A stretch of DNA of 64,000 nucleotides from an uncultured Bacilli bacterium (GTDB lineage: Bacteria > Bacillota_I > Bacilli_A > RF39 > UBA660). The notes beneath the pieces were generated by a model that was not told the origin of the DNA, ran no database searches, and saw nothing but the letters and a program-made list of their open reading frames with translations. Both the position numbers and the translations under genes were made by a program. How positions within the stretch are numbered: the stretch's first letter is position 1; every line of letters begins with the position of its first letter. Positions 33,631 to 42,177 of the stretch are shown piece by piece. The stretch spans positions 124,001 through 188,000 of the forward strand of contig CAKPFD010000001.1 in the NCBI GenBank assembly GCA_934149515.1. Reading direction: 5' to 3'.

Positions 33631-33999
33631 ATGTTACAACAAGAAAGTAGATTAAAAGTTGCTGATAATTCTGGTGCACGTGAAGTACTTGTCATTCGTT
33701 GTCTTGGCGGTAGTCATCGTAAGACTGCAAATATTGGCGATGTAGTAGTAGCTACTGTAAAAAATGCAATTCCTAATTCACCTATGCCAAAAGGCAAAGT
33801 GGTAAAAGCAGTAATTGTTCGTTCTAAACAAGGTGTAAGACGTGAAGATGGAAGCTACATCAAGTTTGATGACAATGCATGTGTAATTATTCGTGATGAT
33901 AAAAGTCCAGTAGGAACTCGTATTTTTGGACCAGTAGCACGTGAACTTCGTGAAAAAGATTATATGAAGATAGTATCACTTGCGAAAGAAGTACTATAA
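33631..33999 (+). CDS. rplN: 50S ribosomal protein L14
   Basis: L14 forms intersubunit contacts and is bound by the silencing factor RsfS in many bacteria. The 122-residue product has the invariant N-terminus MLQQESRLKVADNSGAREV, the core RTANIGD-like KTANIGDVVVATVK, and FGPVARELREKDYMKIVSLA. It lies 26 bases after rpsQ behind AAGGAGG. Confidence 0.97.
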   Translation: MLQQESRLKVADNSGAREVLVIRCLGGSHRKTANIGDVVVATVKNAIPNSPMPKGKVVKAVIVRSKQGVRREDGSYIKFDDNACVIIRDDKSPVGTRIFGPVARELREKDYMKIVSLAKEVL

Positions 34000-34009
34000 G
34001 GAGGAAAAT

Positions 34010-34318
34010 ATGAAGTTAAAAGTAGGAGACAAGGTTGTTGTCATTTCTGGAGCTGATAAAGGAAAAACAGGCAAAATCATTAAAACTCTAAGAAATGAAG
34101 ACAAAGTAATTGTTGAGGGTGTTCATATTGTTCATAAACATCAAAAAGGAAACGGACAAGAATCAGGTGGAATCCTAGAAGTAGAAGCACCAATTCATGT
34201 ATCTAATGTGATGATTGTTGATCCAAAAACAAAAAAAGGAACAAGAATAGGACATACCATTGATAAAAATAATAAAAAAGTAAGAATCAGTACTAAATCA
34301 AAAGAAGTACTTGACTAG
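34010..34318 (+). CDS. rplX: 50S ribosomal protein L24
   Basis: L24 is an assembly initiator that binds the 5' part of 23S rRNA. I start at ATG 34010, behind AAGGAGGA, giving 102 residues that begin MKLKVGDKVVVISGADKGKT, the KOW motif. Upstream in-frame codons from 33980 are inside rplN. The rest (HQKGNGQESGGILEVEAPIH then NVMIVDPKTKKGTRIG) is family-typical. Confidence 0.96.
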   Translation: MKLKVGDKVVVISGADKGKTGKIIKTLRNEDKVIVEGVHIVHKHQKGNGQESGGILEVEAPIHVSNVMIVDPKTKKGTRIGHTIDKNNKKVRISTKSKEVLD

Positions 34319-34336
34319 TGGAAGGAGGGTAAATAT

Positions 34337-34876
34337 ATGGACCGCCTAAAAGAAAAATATCTAAAAGAAGTAATGCCAAGTTTAATGAGTAAATATAATT
34401 ATAAATCTGTAATGGAAGTACCTAAGTTAGAAAAAGTAATTATTAACATGGGTGTTGGTGATGCTACTACCAATTCTAAATTATTAGATGCAGCAGTAAG
34501 TGATCTTGCAAAAATTTCAGGTCAAAAACCAGTCATTACAAAAGCAAAAAAATCAATCGCTGGATTTAAAATCCGTGAAGGACAAAGCATTGGTTGTAAA
34601 GTAACACTACGTGCAGATAATATGTACAATTTTGTAGATAAACTAATTTCAATTTCTCTACCACAAGTTCGTGATTTTCGTGGTGTAAATCCAAAATCTT
34701 TTGATGGACGTGGAAATTATACCTTAGGAATTAAAGAACAATTAATTTTCTCAGAAATTAATTATGATGAAATTGTAAAAGTACGTGGAATGGATATTAT
34801 TTTTGTTACTACTGCTAAAACCAATGAAGAAGCTTACGATTTATTAAATGGACTTGGAATTCCTTTTAGAAAGTAA
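34337..34876 (+). CDS. rplE: 50S ribosomal protein L5
   Basis: L5 binds 5S rRNA in the central protuberance and contacts the P-site tRNA. The 179-residue product has KLEKVIINMGVGDATTNSK, GQKPVITKAKKSIAGFKIRE and DFRGVNPKSFDGRGNYTLGI, all family-typical. It lies 18 bases after rplX behind GGAAGGAGG. Confidence 0.98.
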   Translation: MDRLKEKYLKEVMPSLMSKYNYKSVMEVPKLEKVIINMGVGDATTNSKLLDAAVSDLAKISGQKPVITKAKKSIAGFKIREGQSIGCKVTLRADNMYNFVDKLISISLPQVRDFRGVNPKSFDGRGNYTLGIKEQLIFSEINYDEIVKVRGMDIIFVTTAKTNEEAYDLLNGLGIPFRK

Positions 34877-34888
34877 TGGAGGATAAAA

Positions 34889-35074
34889 ATGGCAAAAAAA
34901 AGTATGATTGTAAAACAAAAAAGAAAGCCAAAATACAAAGTGCGTGAATATACTCGTTGTTCACGTTGTGGTAGACCACATGCCGTTATGAGCAAATTTG
35001 GTATCTGCCGTATTTGCTTCCGTGAATTGGCTTATAAAGGACAAATACCAGGCGTTAAAAAATCAAGCTGGTAA
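34889..35074 (+). CDS. rpsN: 30S ribosomal protein S14, zinc-binding type
   Basis: The 61-residue short form of S14 with an intact zinc site: CSRCGRP and CRICFR provide the four cysteines. This C+ form is the usual one inside Firmicutes spc operons; zinc-independent paralogues, where present, lie elsewhere. It is 12 bases after rplE. Confidence 0.97.
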   Translation: MAKKSMIVKQKRKPKYKVREYTRCSRCGRPHAVMSKFGICRICFRELAYKGQIPGVKKSSW

Positions 35075-35090
35075 AAGGAAGGAGGATATT

Positions 35091-35492
35091 ATGGCTGTCG
35101 TTACAGATCCAATTGCAGATATGTTAACAAGAATCCGTAATGCAAATCAAATGCGTTATCAAGAAGTTAATGTTCCTGCATCAAATATGAAAATAGAAAT
35201 TGCAAAAATCTTAAAAGATGAAGGATTTATTGCTGACTATAAAGTAGATAAGAATGATGTACAAGGTATGATCACTCTTACCCTAAAATATGGTGAAAAT
35301 AAAGAAAGAGTTATTACAGGACTTAAGAGAATCTCAAAACCAGGACTTAGAGTTTATGCTAAAAATGATGAAATTCCTAAAGTATTAAATGGACTTGGTA
35401 TTGCAATATTATCAACTTCTAAAGGAATTATGACAGATAAACAGGCTAGAAAGTTAAATATTGGTGGCGAAGTTTTAGCTTATGTTTGGTAA
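35091..35492 (+). CDS. rpsH: 30S ribosomal protein S8
   Basis: S8 binds the central domain of 16S rRNA and in E. coli also represses the spc operon. I start at ATG 35091, behind AAGGAAGGAGG, for 133 residues beginning AVVTDPIADMLTRIRNANQM. The rRNA-binding C-terminus STSKGIMTDKQARKLNIGGE is intact. Upstream in-frame codons overlap rpsN and are not used. Confidence 0.97.
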   Translation: MAVVTDPIADMLTRIRNANQMRYQEVNVPASNMKIEIAKILKDEGFIADYKVDKNDVQGMITLTLKYGENKERVITGLKRISKPGLRVYAKNDEIPKVLNGLGIAILSTSKGIMTDKQARKLNIGGEVLAYVW

Positions 35493-35511
35493 AATATAAG
35501 GAGGTGTTAAA

Positions 35512-36042
35512 ATGAGCCGTATTGGAAATCGTAAAATTGAAGTTCCCGCAGGAGTTACTATTGAACAAGCTAATGGTATTGTAACAGTAACTGGCCCAAA
35601 GGGAAGCTTGACTCAAAAAATGTTAAAAGATATCACAATGAAACAAGAAGATAACATCATTACATTAGAAAGAGCTAACGAAGCAGCGAAAGCAATGCAT
35701 GGAACAATGAATGCACTTCTTCAAAATATGATTGTTGGAGTTACAACAGGATATGAGAAGGGACTAGAAATTGTTGGTGTTGGATATCGTTTTAATGTAA
35801 AAGGCAATACATTAGTAATTAATGCTGGTTATTCTCATCCAGTAGAAATGGTAATTCCTGAAGGGCTTACCGTTGAAGCACCAAGTAATACTGAAATCAC
35901 AATCAAAGGAATTAATAAAGTATTAATCGGAGAATTTGCTGCTAATGTTAGAAAAGTACGTCAACCAGAACCATATAAAGGAAAAGGTATTCGTTATAAA
36001 GACGAACATATTAGACGTAAAGAAGGAAAGAAAGCTGCATAA
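35512..36042 (+). CDS. rplF: 50S ribosomal protein L6
   Basis: L6 lies near the sarcin-ricin loop and the factor-binding centre. The 176-residue product has both duplicated domains; SRIGNRKIEVPAGVTIE opens the first and the second ends with VRKVRQPEPYKGKGIRYKDE. AAGGAGGTG precedes the start. Confidence 0.98.
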   Translation: MSRIGNRKIEVPAGVTIEQANGIVTVTGPKGSLTQKMLKDITMKQEDNIITLERANEAAKAMHGTMNALLQNMIVGVTTGYEKGLEIVGVGYRFNVKGNTLVINAGYSHPVEMVIPEGLTVEAPSNTEITIKGINKVLIGEFAANVRKVRQPEPYKGKGIRYKDEHIRRKEGKKAA

Positions 36043-36058
36043 GGAAGGAGAGTAAATT

Positions 36059-36421
36059 ATGATTAACAAAAAATCAAGAAATAGCATGCGTGAAGTTCGT
36101 CATGCTCGTATTAGAACAACACTTCATGGAACAGAAGCTGTTCCAAGATTAAGCGTATTTCGTTCTAATACAGGAATATATGCACAAATCATTGATGATG
36201 AAAGTGCAACTACTTTAGTATCTGCTTCTTCACTTGATAAAGATCTAGCTTTAACAAATAGATCAAATATCGAGGCAGCAAAAAAAGTAGGTGCTAGCCT
36301 TGCTACTAAAGCAAAAGCAAAAGGCATTACCAAAGTAGTATTTGATAGAGGTGGATACCTATATCATGGTCGTGTACAAGCACTAGCCGATGCTGCACGT
36401 GAAAATGGATTAGAGTTCTAA
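36059..36421 (+). CDS. rplR: 50S ribosomal protein L18
   Basis: L18 binds 5S rRNA with L5. The 120-residue product shows the basic N-terminus, RLSVFRSNTGIYAQIIDDE, and the C-terminal VVFDRGGYLYHGRVQALADA motif. AAGGAAGGAG precedes the start, 16 bases after rplF. Confidence 0.97.
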   Translation: MINKKSRNSMREVRHARIRTTLHGTEAVPRLSVFRSNTGIYAQIIDDESATTLVSASSLDKDLALTNRSNIEAAKKVGASLATKAKAKGITKVVFDRGGYLYHGRVQALADAARENGLEF

Positions 36422-36432
36422 GGAGGGTAAAA

Positions 36433-36942
36433 ATGCAAAAACAAACAACAGATTCCAAAGAAAAATTGTTAGAAGAAGTAGTCGTTCAAGTTAAAAGTGT
36501 TGTTAAAGTTAACAAAGGTGGACGTCAACGTCGTTTCTCAGCAGTTGTTGTTGTTGGAGATCGTAAAGGACATGTTGGTTTAGGTACCGGTAAGGCTGCT
36601 GAAGTACCTGATGCAATTAAAAAGGCAATTCAAGATGCCAACAAAAATATGATTACAGTTACTCTTATGGATGGTAGAACAATTGCACATGAAGCAACGG
36701 GAATTTCTGGAGCTGCACGTGTTATGTTAAAACCTGCTAAAGAAGGTACTGGAATCATTGCTGGTGGTAGCGTTCGTGCTGTTTTAGAATTAGCTGGAGT
36801 ACGTGATGTTGTATCTAAATCATTAGGTGCTAGAACAAAACTAAATATGGCACAAGCTGCAATGAATGGCTTAAAAAGTATAAAAACACCAGAAGAAGTA
36901 GCAAAACTTCGTGGAAAAACAGTAGAGGAGATGTTAGGATAA
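36433..36942 (+). CDS. rpsE: 30S ribosomal protein S5
   Basis: S5 influences decoding accuracy and forms part of the mRNA entry channel. The 169-residue product has the double-stranded RNA-binding-like domain with VVKVNKGGRQRRFSAVVVVG (the spectinomycin-loop region) and the GSVRAVLELAGVRDVVSKS segment in the second domain. It directly abuts rplO: the expected rpmD (L30) gene is missing between them. Confidence 0.97.
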   Translation: MQKQTTDSKEKLLEEVVVQVKSVVKVNKGGRQRRFSAVVVVGDRKGHVGLGTGKAAEVPDAIKKAIQDANKNMITVTLMDGRTIAHEATGISGAARVMLKPAKEGTGIIAGGSVRAVLELAGVRDVVSKSLGARTKLNMAQAAMNGLKSIKTPEEVAKLRGKTVEEMLG

Positions 36943-37385
36943 TGAAGTTACATGAGTTAGCAAAAAATCCTGGAGCTACTACTGCTAAAAAACGTGTAGG
37001 ACGTGGATCTGGATCAGGACTTGGTAAAACATCAGGTCGTGGTGAAAAAGGTCAAAACGCTCGTAGTGGTGGTGGAGTAAGACCGGTATTCGAAGGTGGA
37101 CAATTACCACTATATAGACGTCTTCCAAAAAGAGGATTTAGTAATTATATATTTAAAAAAGAATATGCAGTTATCAATGTTGGTGATTTGAATCATTTCG
37201 CTGACGGTACTGTTGTAACACCTGCTTTATTAAAAGAAACAGGACTAGTAAAAAAACAATTAGCAGGTATTAAAGTATTAGGAGAAGGAACATTAGACAA
37301 GAAGTTAACAATTCAAGCACATAAATTCTCAAAAGTTGCACTTGAAAAAATTAACGAATCAGGAAGTAAAGCCGAGGTGATCTAA
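36942..37385 (+). CDS. rplO: 50S ribosomal protein L15
   Basis: L15 is a late assembly protein of the 50S subunit. The 147-residue product has the long basic N-terminal extension KKRVGRGSGSGLGKTSGRGE with the Gly-rich rRNA-threading segment, FEGGQLPLYRRLPKRGF, and a C-terminal globular part ending KINESGSKAEVI. Its ATG overlaps the rpsE stop by one base (TAATG), so it is translationally coupled to it. Confidence 0.97.
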   Translation: MKLHELAKNPGATTAKKRVGRGSGSGLGKTSGRGEKGQNARSGGGVRPVFEGGQLPLYRRLPKRGFSNYIFKKEYAVINVGDLNHFADGTVVTPALLKETGLVKKQLAGIKVLGEGTLDKKLTIQAHKFSKVALEKINESGSKAEVI

Positions 37386-37386
37386 A

Positions 37387-38655
37387 ATGGTTTCTCTATT
37401 CAAGCAATTAACGAAGCCGACAAATAGAGATCTTTTAAAAAGAATTGGTTTTACGATGGTGTGTCTAGCGATATTTATCATTGGTACAACAATCCAAGTT
37501 CCTGGTACGCAAAGTATAACCAAAAATCTAGGATTCCTAGAACTAATTAACTCCATGGGCGGTGGAGCTTTAAAGAATTTTTCTATTTTTTCCTTAGGAG
37601 TTATGCCTTATATCACGGCAACCATCTTTATGCAATTGTTACAAGAAATTGTGCCATATTTTCAAGAATTATCAAAAGAGGGGCACGTTGGTCGTCAAAA
37701 GATCAATCAAATATCAAGATATCTTGGAATACTATTTGCCTTTATTCAAGGCTATGCCTTTTCTTTCATGTTTTTAGGAAAAACTGCAGGAGCTAGTGAA
37801 TATTTATATGTCTCTGTTATTTTAACAGCTGGTACATCCTTACTATTATGGTTAGGAGATCAGATGACACAAAAAGGTATTGGTAATGGACTAAGCTTAA
37901 TCATTATGGCAGGTATCATTGCTACATTACCACAAATGTTTATTGATGCTTTTCAAGGACTAGTAGTCATGAGTGGGACAACACAAGCAATTGCATTTGG
38001 TATTGTTAAGTTTTTACTTTTCGTCATTATTTATTTTGCTATTATTGTAGGTGTTATTTACGTACAAGAAGCAGAACGAAAAGTTCCAATTCAATATGCT
38101 AATAAATCAGGTGCGTTTGGAAATAATGCTGCATCTTATGTACCGATTAAAGTAAATACAGCAGGTGTTGTTCCAGTTATTTTTGCATCTAGTTTAATGG
38201 CAATTCCAGGTTTAATTGCTCAATTAATCAATAAAGAAGCATTCAGTGTATTCGTTCAAAAATATTTAACGTATACAACACCAGTTGGCTTCCTAATTTA
38301 TGTATTATTTATTTTCCTATTCGGATTTATTTATACATATATGGTATTTAAACCAGATGAATTTGCTAAAAACTTATCAGAACAAGGTGGTTATATTCCA
38401 GGAATTAGACCTGGAGAAGAAACAAAGAAATATTTAGGAAAAATTCTAACAAGAGTGACATGTTTAGGATCTGTATTCCTAACATTTATTGTCGCTTTAC
38501 CAATTATATTTTCTAACGTAACAAGCCTTCCAACCAGTGTAAGTATTGGCGGAACAGGATTACTAATTGTTGTAGGTGTTGCCTTAGAAACATACAAACA
38601 AATAGAAGGAAGTCTTCTTTCTAGAAATTATAAGAAGGGCTATAAAAGACGATGA
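37387..38655 (+). CDS. secY: Preprotein translocase subunit SecY
   Basis: SecY is the protein-conducting channel. The 422-residue product has ten predicted transmembrane helices, with FSLGVMPYITATIFMQLLQ in the plug/TM2 region, DQMTQKGIGNGLSLIIMAGI, and the cytosolic loops QEAERKVPIQYA and FKPDEFAKNLSEQGGYIPGI then RPG that contact SecA. It begins one base after rplO with GAGGTGAT in the end of rplO, and overlaps adk by four bases. Confidence 0.98.
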   Translation: MVSLFKQLTKPTNRDLLKRIGFTMVCLAIFIIGTTIQVPGTQSITKNLGFLELINSMGGGALKNFSIFSLGVMPYITATIFMQLLQEIVPYFQELSKEGHVGRQKINQISRYLGILFAFIQGYAFSFMFLGKTAGASEYLYVSVILTAGTSLLLWLGDQMTQKGIGNGLSLIIMAGIIATLPQMFIDAFQGLVVMSGTTQAIAFGIVKFLLFVIIYFAIIVGVIYVQEAERKVPIQYANKSGAFGNNAASYVPIKVNTAGVVPVIFASSLMAIPGLIAQLINKEAFSVFVQKYLTYTTPVGFLIYVLFIFLFGFIYTYMVFKPDEFAKNLSEQGGYIPGIRPGEETKKYLGKILTRVTCLGSVFLTFIVALPIIFSNVTSLPTSVSIGGTGLLIVVGVALETYKQIEGSLLSRNYKKGYKRR

Positions 38656-39317
38656 AAAACATTATATTTATAGCTCCTCCTGCCGCTGGCAAGGGGACGC
38701 AAAGTGCTTTAATCGAATCAGCATTCCATTTACCACACATTTCAACAGGGGATATTTTAAGAACAGTCGCTAATGAAGATAGTGAAATGGGAAGCTATAT
38801 TAGAGAAATTATATCAACTGGTTCATTAGTACGCGATGATATTATGTATGATTTACTAGAAGAACGTCTAGCAAAAACCGATTGTAAACAAGGATATATC
38901 TTAGATGGTTTTCCTCGTAATGTAGAACAAGCACAAAAATACGATGAAATATTAAAAAGATTGAACCAAACATTAGGTTATGTTATTGTTTTAGATATTG
39001 ATGAAAAAATATTAGAAAAAAGAATTACAGGTAGAAGAATTTGTGAAAATTGTGGTGCTGTTTATAATTTAAATTCTGAAAATGAAAAACCACAACAAGA
39101 ATCAACTTGTGATAATTGCCAAGGACGTTTAAAGCAAAGAAATGATGATAACATTGAATCATTTAAGAATCGTTATCAATTATATCTTGAAAAAACCAAG
39201 CCTTTACTTGACTATTATAATGAAAAAGGTGTACTATATACTATCAATGGCGAAGGGGCTGTTGAAGAGGTTCATCAAAGAATTGTCAATGTATTAAAAG
39301 GAGAGAAAAATCAATGA
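38652..39317 (+). CDS. adk: Adenylate kinase, zinc-LID type, variant P-loop
   Basis: Converts AMP and ATP to two ADP. The 221-residue long-form enzyme has the AMP-binding HISTGDILR and ILDGFPRNVEQA motifs, and a LID domain with four cysteines (CENCGAVY and CDNCQGR), the zinc-binding kind common in Gram-positives. The P-loop reads APPAAGKGT where GPPGAGKGT is normal: the first Gly of GxxxxGK is Ala. All other catalytic residues look normal, so activity is likely. It overlaps secY and map by four bases each. Confidence 0.96.
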   Translation: MKNIIFIAPPAAGKGTQSALIESAFHLPHISTGDILRTVANEDSEMGSYIREIISTGSLVRDDIMYDLLEERLAKTDCKQGYILDGFPRNVEQAQKYDEILKRLNQTLGYVIVLDIDEKILEKRITGRRICENCGAVYNLNSENEKPQQESTCDNCQGRLKQRNDDNIESFKNRYQLYLEKTKPLLDYYNEKGVLYTINGEGAVEEVHQRIVNVLKGEKNQ

Positions 39318-40060
39318 TTACCATTAAAAGTAAACGAGAAATAGATTTACTAAGAATTGCTGGTCACATTGTATATGAAACACATCAATACTTAAAACCA
39401 TATATAAAAGAAGGAATAGCAACCAAAGAATTAGATAGATTAGCCGAAGCATTTATTCGTTCTAAAGGTGCAACGCCATCTTTTAAAGGATATGAGGGAT
39501 TTCCAACTGCATTATGCATTAGTGTTAATGAAGAAGTAGTACATGGATTTCCAAGTGATCGTAAATTAAAAAATGGTGATATTATTTCTATTGATATTGG
39601 TGCTTGCTATAAGGGCTATCATGGTGATTCTGCATGGACTTATGCAGTTGGAGAGATCACCGATGAAAATAAACAATTGATGAAATATACAGAGCAAGCC
39701 TTATACGAAGGAATAAAACAAGTAAAACCAGGAGCAAGAATTGGTGATATTGCAGCAGCAATTGAAGCATCAGCCACCTCTCATCATCTAGGTATTGTAA
39801 AAGAATTAGTTGGTCATGGTGTAGGAACGGATGTTCATGAAGAACCAGATGTACCAAACTATGGAAAAAAAGGAACAGGACCAAAGTTAAGAGAAGGTAT
39901 GGTAATCGCAATAGAACCTATGTTAACATTGGGTAGTCCTGATATTTATGTAGATGATAATGATTGGACAATTATAACAGATGATGGCTCTTATGCAGCA
40001 CACTTTGAGCACACAGTTGCAGTAACAAGTGATGGTGTAGAAATATTAACGGGAGAGTGA
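39314..40060 (+). CDS. map: Methionine aminopeptidase, type I
   Basis: Removes the N-terminal Met from nascent proteins. The 248-residue product has the five metal ligands in place: the Asp in SIDIGA, the Asp in HGDSAWTY, the His in GHGVGTDVHEEP, the Glu in AIEPML, and the Glu in HFEHTVAV. There is no N-terminal zinc-finger or SH3 extension. Four-base overlap with adk and a four-base gap to infA show a tightly coupled secY-adk-map-infA block. Confidence 0.98.
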   Translation: MITIKSKREIDLLRIAGHIVYETHQYLKPYIKEGIATKELDRLAEAFIRSKGATPSFKGYEGFPTALCISVNEEVVHGFPSDRKLKNGDIISIDIGACYKGYHGDSAWTYAVGEITDENKQLMKYTEQALYEGIKQVKPGARIGDIAAAIEASATSHHLGIVKELVGHGVGTDVHEEPDVPNYGKKGTGPKLREGMVIAIEPMLTLGSPDIYVDDNDWTIITDDGSYAAHFEHTVAVTSDGVEILTGE

Positions 40061-40064
40061 AAAG

Positions 40065-40280
40065 ATGGCAAAAGATGATGTTATTGAAATTGATGGTAAA
40101 GTTCTAGAAATTATACCAGGTGGTAAGTTTAAAGTTCAACTAGAAAATGGACACATTGTGGAAGCTCACGTTTCTGGTAAAATACGAATGAATTACATTC
40201 GCATCTTACCAGGAGATACCGTAATGATAGAACTATCACCTTATGATTTAACACGTGGGCGTATTACCTATCGTAAATGA
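40065..40280 (+). CDS. infA: Translation initiation factor IF-1
   Basis: The 71-residue OB-fold factor that occupies the A site during initiation. The sequence is standard: DDVIEIDGKVLEIIPGGKF, ENGHIVEAHVSGKIRMNYIR and LSPYDLTRGRITYRK. It follows map by four bases with a GGGAGAG-type site in the end of map. Confidence 0.98.
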   Translation: MAKDDVIEIDGKVLEIIPGGKFKVQLENGHIVEAHVSGKIRMNYIRILPGDTVMIELSPYDLTRGRITYRK

Positions 40281-40294
40281 AAGGAAGAGATAAA

Positions 40295-40408
40295 ATGAAA
40301 GTACAAGCATCAGTAAAGAAAAGATGTCCTAAATGCAAAATTGTAAGAAGAAAAGGGACAATAAGAGTAATTTGTGAAAATCCAAAACACAAACAAAGAC
40401 AAGGTTAA
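40295..40408 (+). CDS. rpmJ: 50S ribosomal protein L36
   Basis: A 37-residue zinc protein near the base of the stalk. The sequence MKVQASVKKRCPKCKIVRRK continues to an ICENPKHKQRQG end; ligands are the two Cys of CPKC, the Cys of ICENP and the His of KHKQ, so this is the zinc-binding type. It lies 14 bases after infA behind AAAGGAAGAG. Confidence 0.97.
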   Translation: MKVQASVKKRCPKCKIVRRKGTIRVICENPKHKQRQG

Positions 40409-40424
40409 TAAGGAGGTTTAATGT

Positions 40425-40793
40425 ATGGCACGTATTAAAGGTGTAGATATTCCAAATGATAAACATATCGTAATTTCACTTACTTATATTTATGGAATTG
40501 GTAGAAAGTTAGCTGCTAAAATTTGTAAAAACGCAAAAGTAGAACCAATAAAAAAAGCAGGAGATCTAACACAAGAAGAATTAATTGCTCTTCGTGATGA
40601 AATAAACAAACACTTAACAGAAGGTGATTTACGCCGCGAAGTTAGTATGAACATCAAAACAAAAATGGAAATTAATTCTTATGAAGGATCACGTCACAAA
40701 AAAGGTCTTCCAGTAAGAGGACAAAGAACAAACCGTAATGCTAGAACTCGTAAGGGTAAAGGTAAAACCGTAGCAAATAAGAAGAAAGTATAG
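40425..40793 (+). CDS. rpsM: 30S ribosomal protein S13
   Basis: S13 forms intersubunit bridge contacts and touches the P-site tRNA with its C-terminal tail. The 122-residue product has GVDIPNDKHIVISLTYIYGI, the helix-two-turn-helix, GSRHKKGLPVRGQRTNRNAR and the basic tail. A 16-base gap with AAGGAGG separates it from rpmJ. Confidence 0.98.
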   Translation: MARIKGVDIPNDKHIVISLTYIYGIGRKLAAKICKNAKVEPIKKAGDLTQEELIALRDEINKHLTEGDLRREVSMNIKTKMEINSYEGSRHKKGLPVRGQRTNRNARTRKGKGKTVANKKKV

Positions 40794-40809
40794 TAAAGGA
40801 GGTTAGATT

Positions 40810-41193
40810 ATGGCTTATAAAACAAGAAAAAAACGTGTAAAAAAGAATGTACCAGAAGGTATAGCACATATTCATTCAACATTTAATAATACCATTACAA
40901 CAATTACAGATAAAGAAGGTAATGCTATTAGTTGGGCTTCTAGTGGAGCTTTAGGTTTTAAAGGTAGCAAAAAATCAACTCCATTTGCTGCTGGAATGGC
41001 TGCAGAACAAGCAGGAAAAGCAGCCTATGATCTTGGAATGAGAAAAGTAGAAGTTTATGTTAAAGGCTTAGGACCAGGTCGTGAAACAGCAATTCGTTCA
41101 TTACAAACTGCTGGTTTAGAAGTTACAGCAATTAATGATGTAACACCAATTCCACATAATGGTTGTCGTCCACCAAAGAGACCACGTGGATAA
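40810..41193 (+). CDS. rpsK: 30S ribosomal protein S11
   Basis: S11 lies in the platform near the E site and the Shine-Dalgarno helix. The 127-residue product shows HIHSTFNNTITTITDKEGN, SSGALGFKGSKKSTPFAAGM and a C-terminal TPIPHNGCRPPKRPRG. It follows rpsM by 16 bases behind AAAGGAGG. Confidence 0.98.
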   Translation: MAYKTRKKRVKKNVPEGIAHIHSTFNNTITTITDKEGNAISWASSGALGFKGSKKSTPFAAGMAAEQAGKAAYDLGMRKVEVYVKGLGPGRETAIRSLQTAGLEVTAINDVTPIPHNGCRPPKRPRG

Positions 41194-41211
41194 TAAAAGG
41201 AGGTTAGCAAT

Positions 41212-42162
41212 TTGTTAGAATTTGAAAAACCAATTTACAAAATTACAGATTACGTAGAAAGCAATTTCTATGGAAAATTTGAACTTGAACCATTAGAAAG
41301 AGGATTTGGTACAACAATTGGTAATGCATTAAGACGTGTTATGTTATCATCATTACCAGGAAGTGCCATTAGTGCCGTAAAAATTGAAGGTGCACTTCAT
41401 GAATTTCAAACACTAGATGGTGTAGTAGAAGATGTAACAACAATCATCCTAAATCTAAAAGGTGTTGTTATTAAAAATCATACAGAAGAAAATAAAATTG
41501 TAACCTTAGATATTAAAGAAGAAGGAACAGTTACAGCAGGAGATATCATCTGTGATGCAGATGTAGAAGTAATTAATAAAGATCATGTGATTGCAAACGT
41601 TGCAAAAGGTGGGCATCTTGCAATCGAAATGCTTGTAACAAACGGTCGTGGTTATGTTAAAAGTGAAGACTTTAAAGCCATGAACGATGCAAAGAAAAAA
41701 GGTTACATCGCAATTGACTCTATCTATTCACCAATTGAACGCGTCTCTTTCAATGTTGATAGCGCTCGTGTTGGTCAAGACGAAAGTTATGATAAGTTAG
41801 TATTAGAAGTGTGGACAAATGGTTCTATCAAACCAGAAGAATCTATTGCTCTAGCCTCTCAAATATTAATTGAACATTTCACATTATTAACAAATCTAAG
41901 TGATATTACAGACATGAGTGGAATGATGATCGAAAAAACAGAAGATCCAAAAACAAAAGCTTTAGAAACATCTATTGAAGATTTAGATTTCTCTGTTAGA
42001 GCTTATAATTGCTTAAAAAGAGCAGGAATTCATACATTACAAGATTTAGTTAACAAGAGTGAAAACGATATGATGAAAATCCGCAATTTGGGAAAGAAAT
42101 CATTAAAAGAAGTATTAGATAAGATTAAAGATTTAGGTCTTGATCTAAGAGATGATGATTAG
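41212..42162 (+). CDS. rpoA: DNA-directed RNA polymerase subunit alpha
   Basis: The alpha subunit dimer scaffolds RNA polymerase assembly, and its C-terminal domain binds UP elements and activators. The 316-residue product has the N-terminal dimerisation domain (LEPLERGFGTTIGNALRRVM, LSSLPGSAISAVKIEGALHE) and the C-terminal domain with the paired helices (SVRAYNCLKRAGIHTLQDLV, IRNLGKKSLKEVLDKI). The start is TTG 41212, 9 bases after AAAGGAGG; there is no better-placed ATG. It sits in the normal rpsK-rpoA-rplQ order. Confidence 0.97.
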   Translation: MLEFEKPIYKITDYVESNFYGKFELEPLERGFGTTIGNALRRVMLSSLPGSAISAVKIEGALHEFQTLDGVVEDVTTIILNLKGVVIKNHTEENKIVTLDIKEEGTVTAGDIICDADVEVINKDHVIANVAKGGHLAIEMLVTNGRGYVKSEDFKAMNDAKKKGYIAIDSIYSPIERVSFNVDSARVGQDESYDKLVLEVWTNGSIKPEESIALASQILIEHFTLLTNLSDITDMSGMMIEKTEDPKTKALETSIEDLDFSVRAYNCLKRAGIHTLQDLVNKSENDMMKIRNLGKKSLKEVLDKIKDLGLDLRDDD

Positions 42163-42177
42163 AAGGAGGAACAACGA

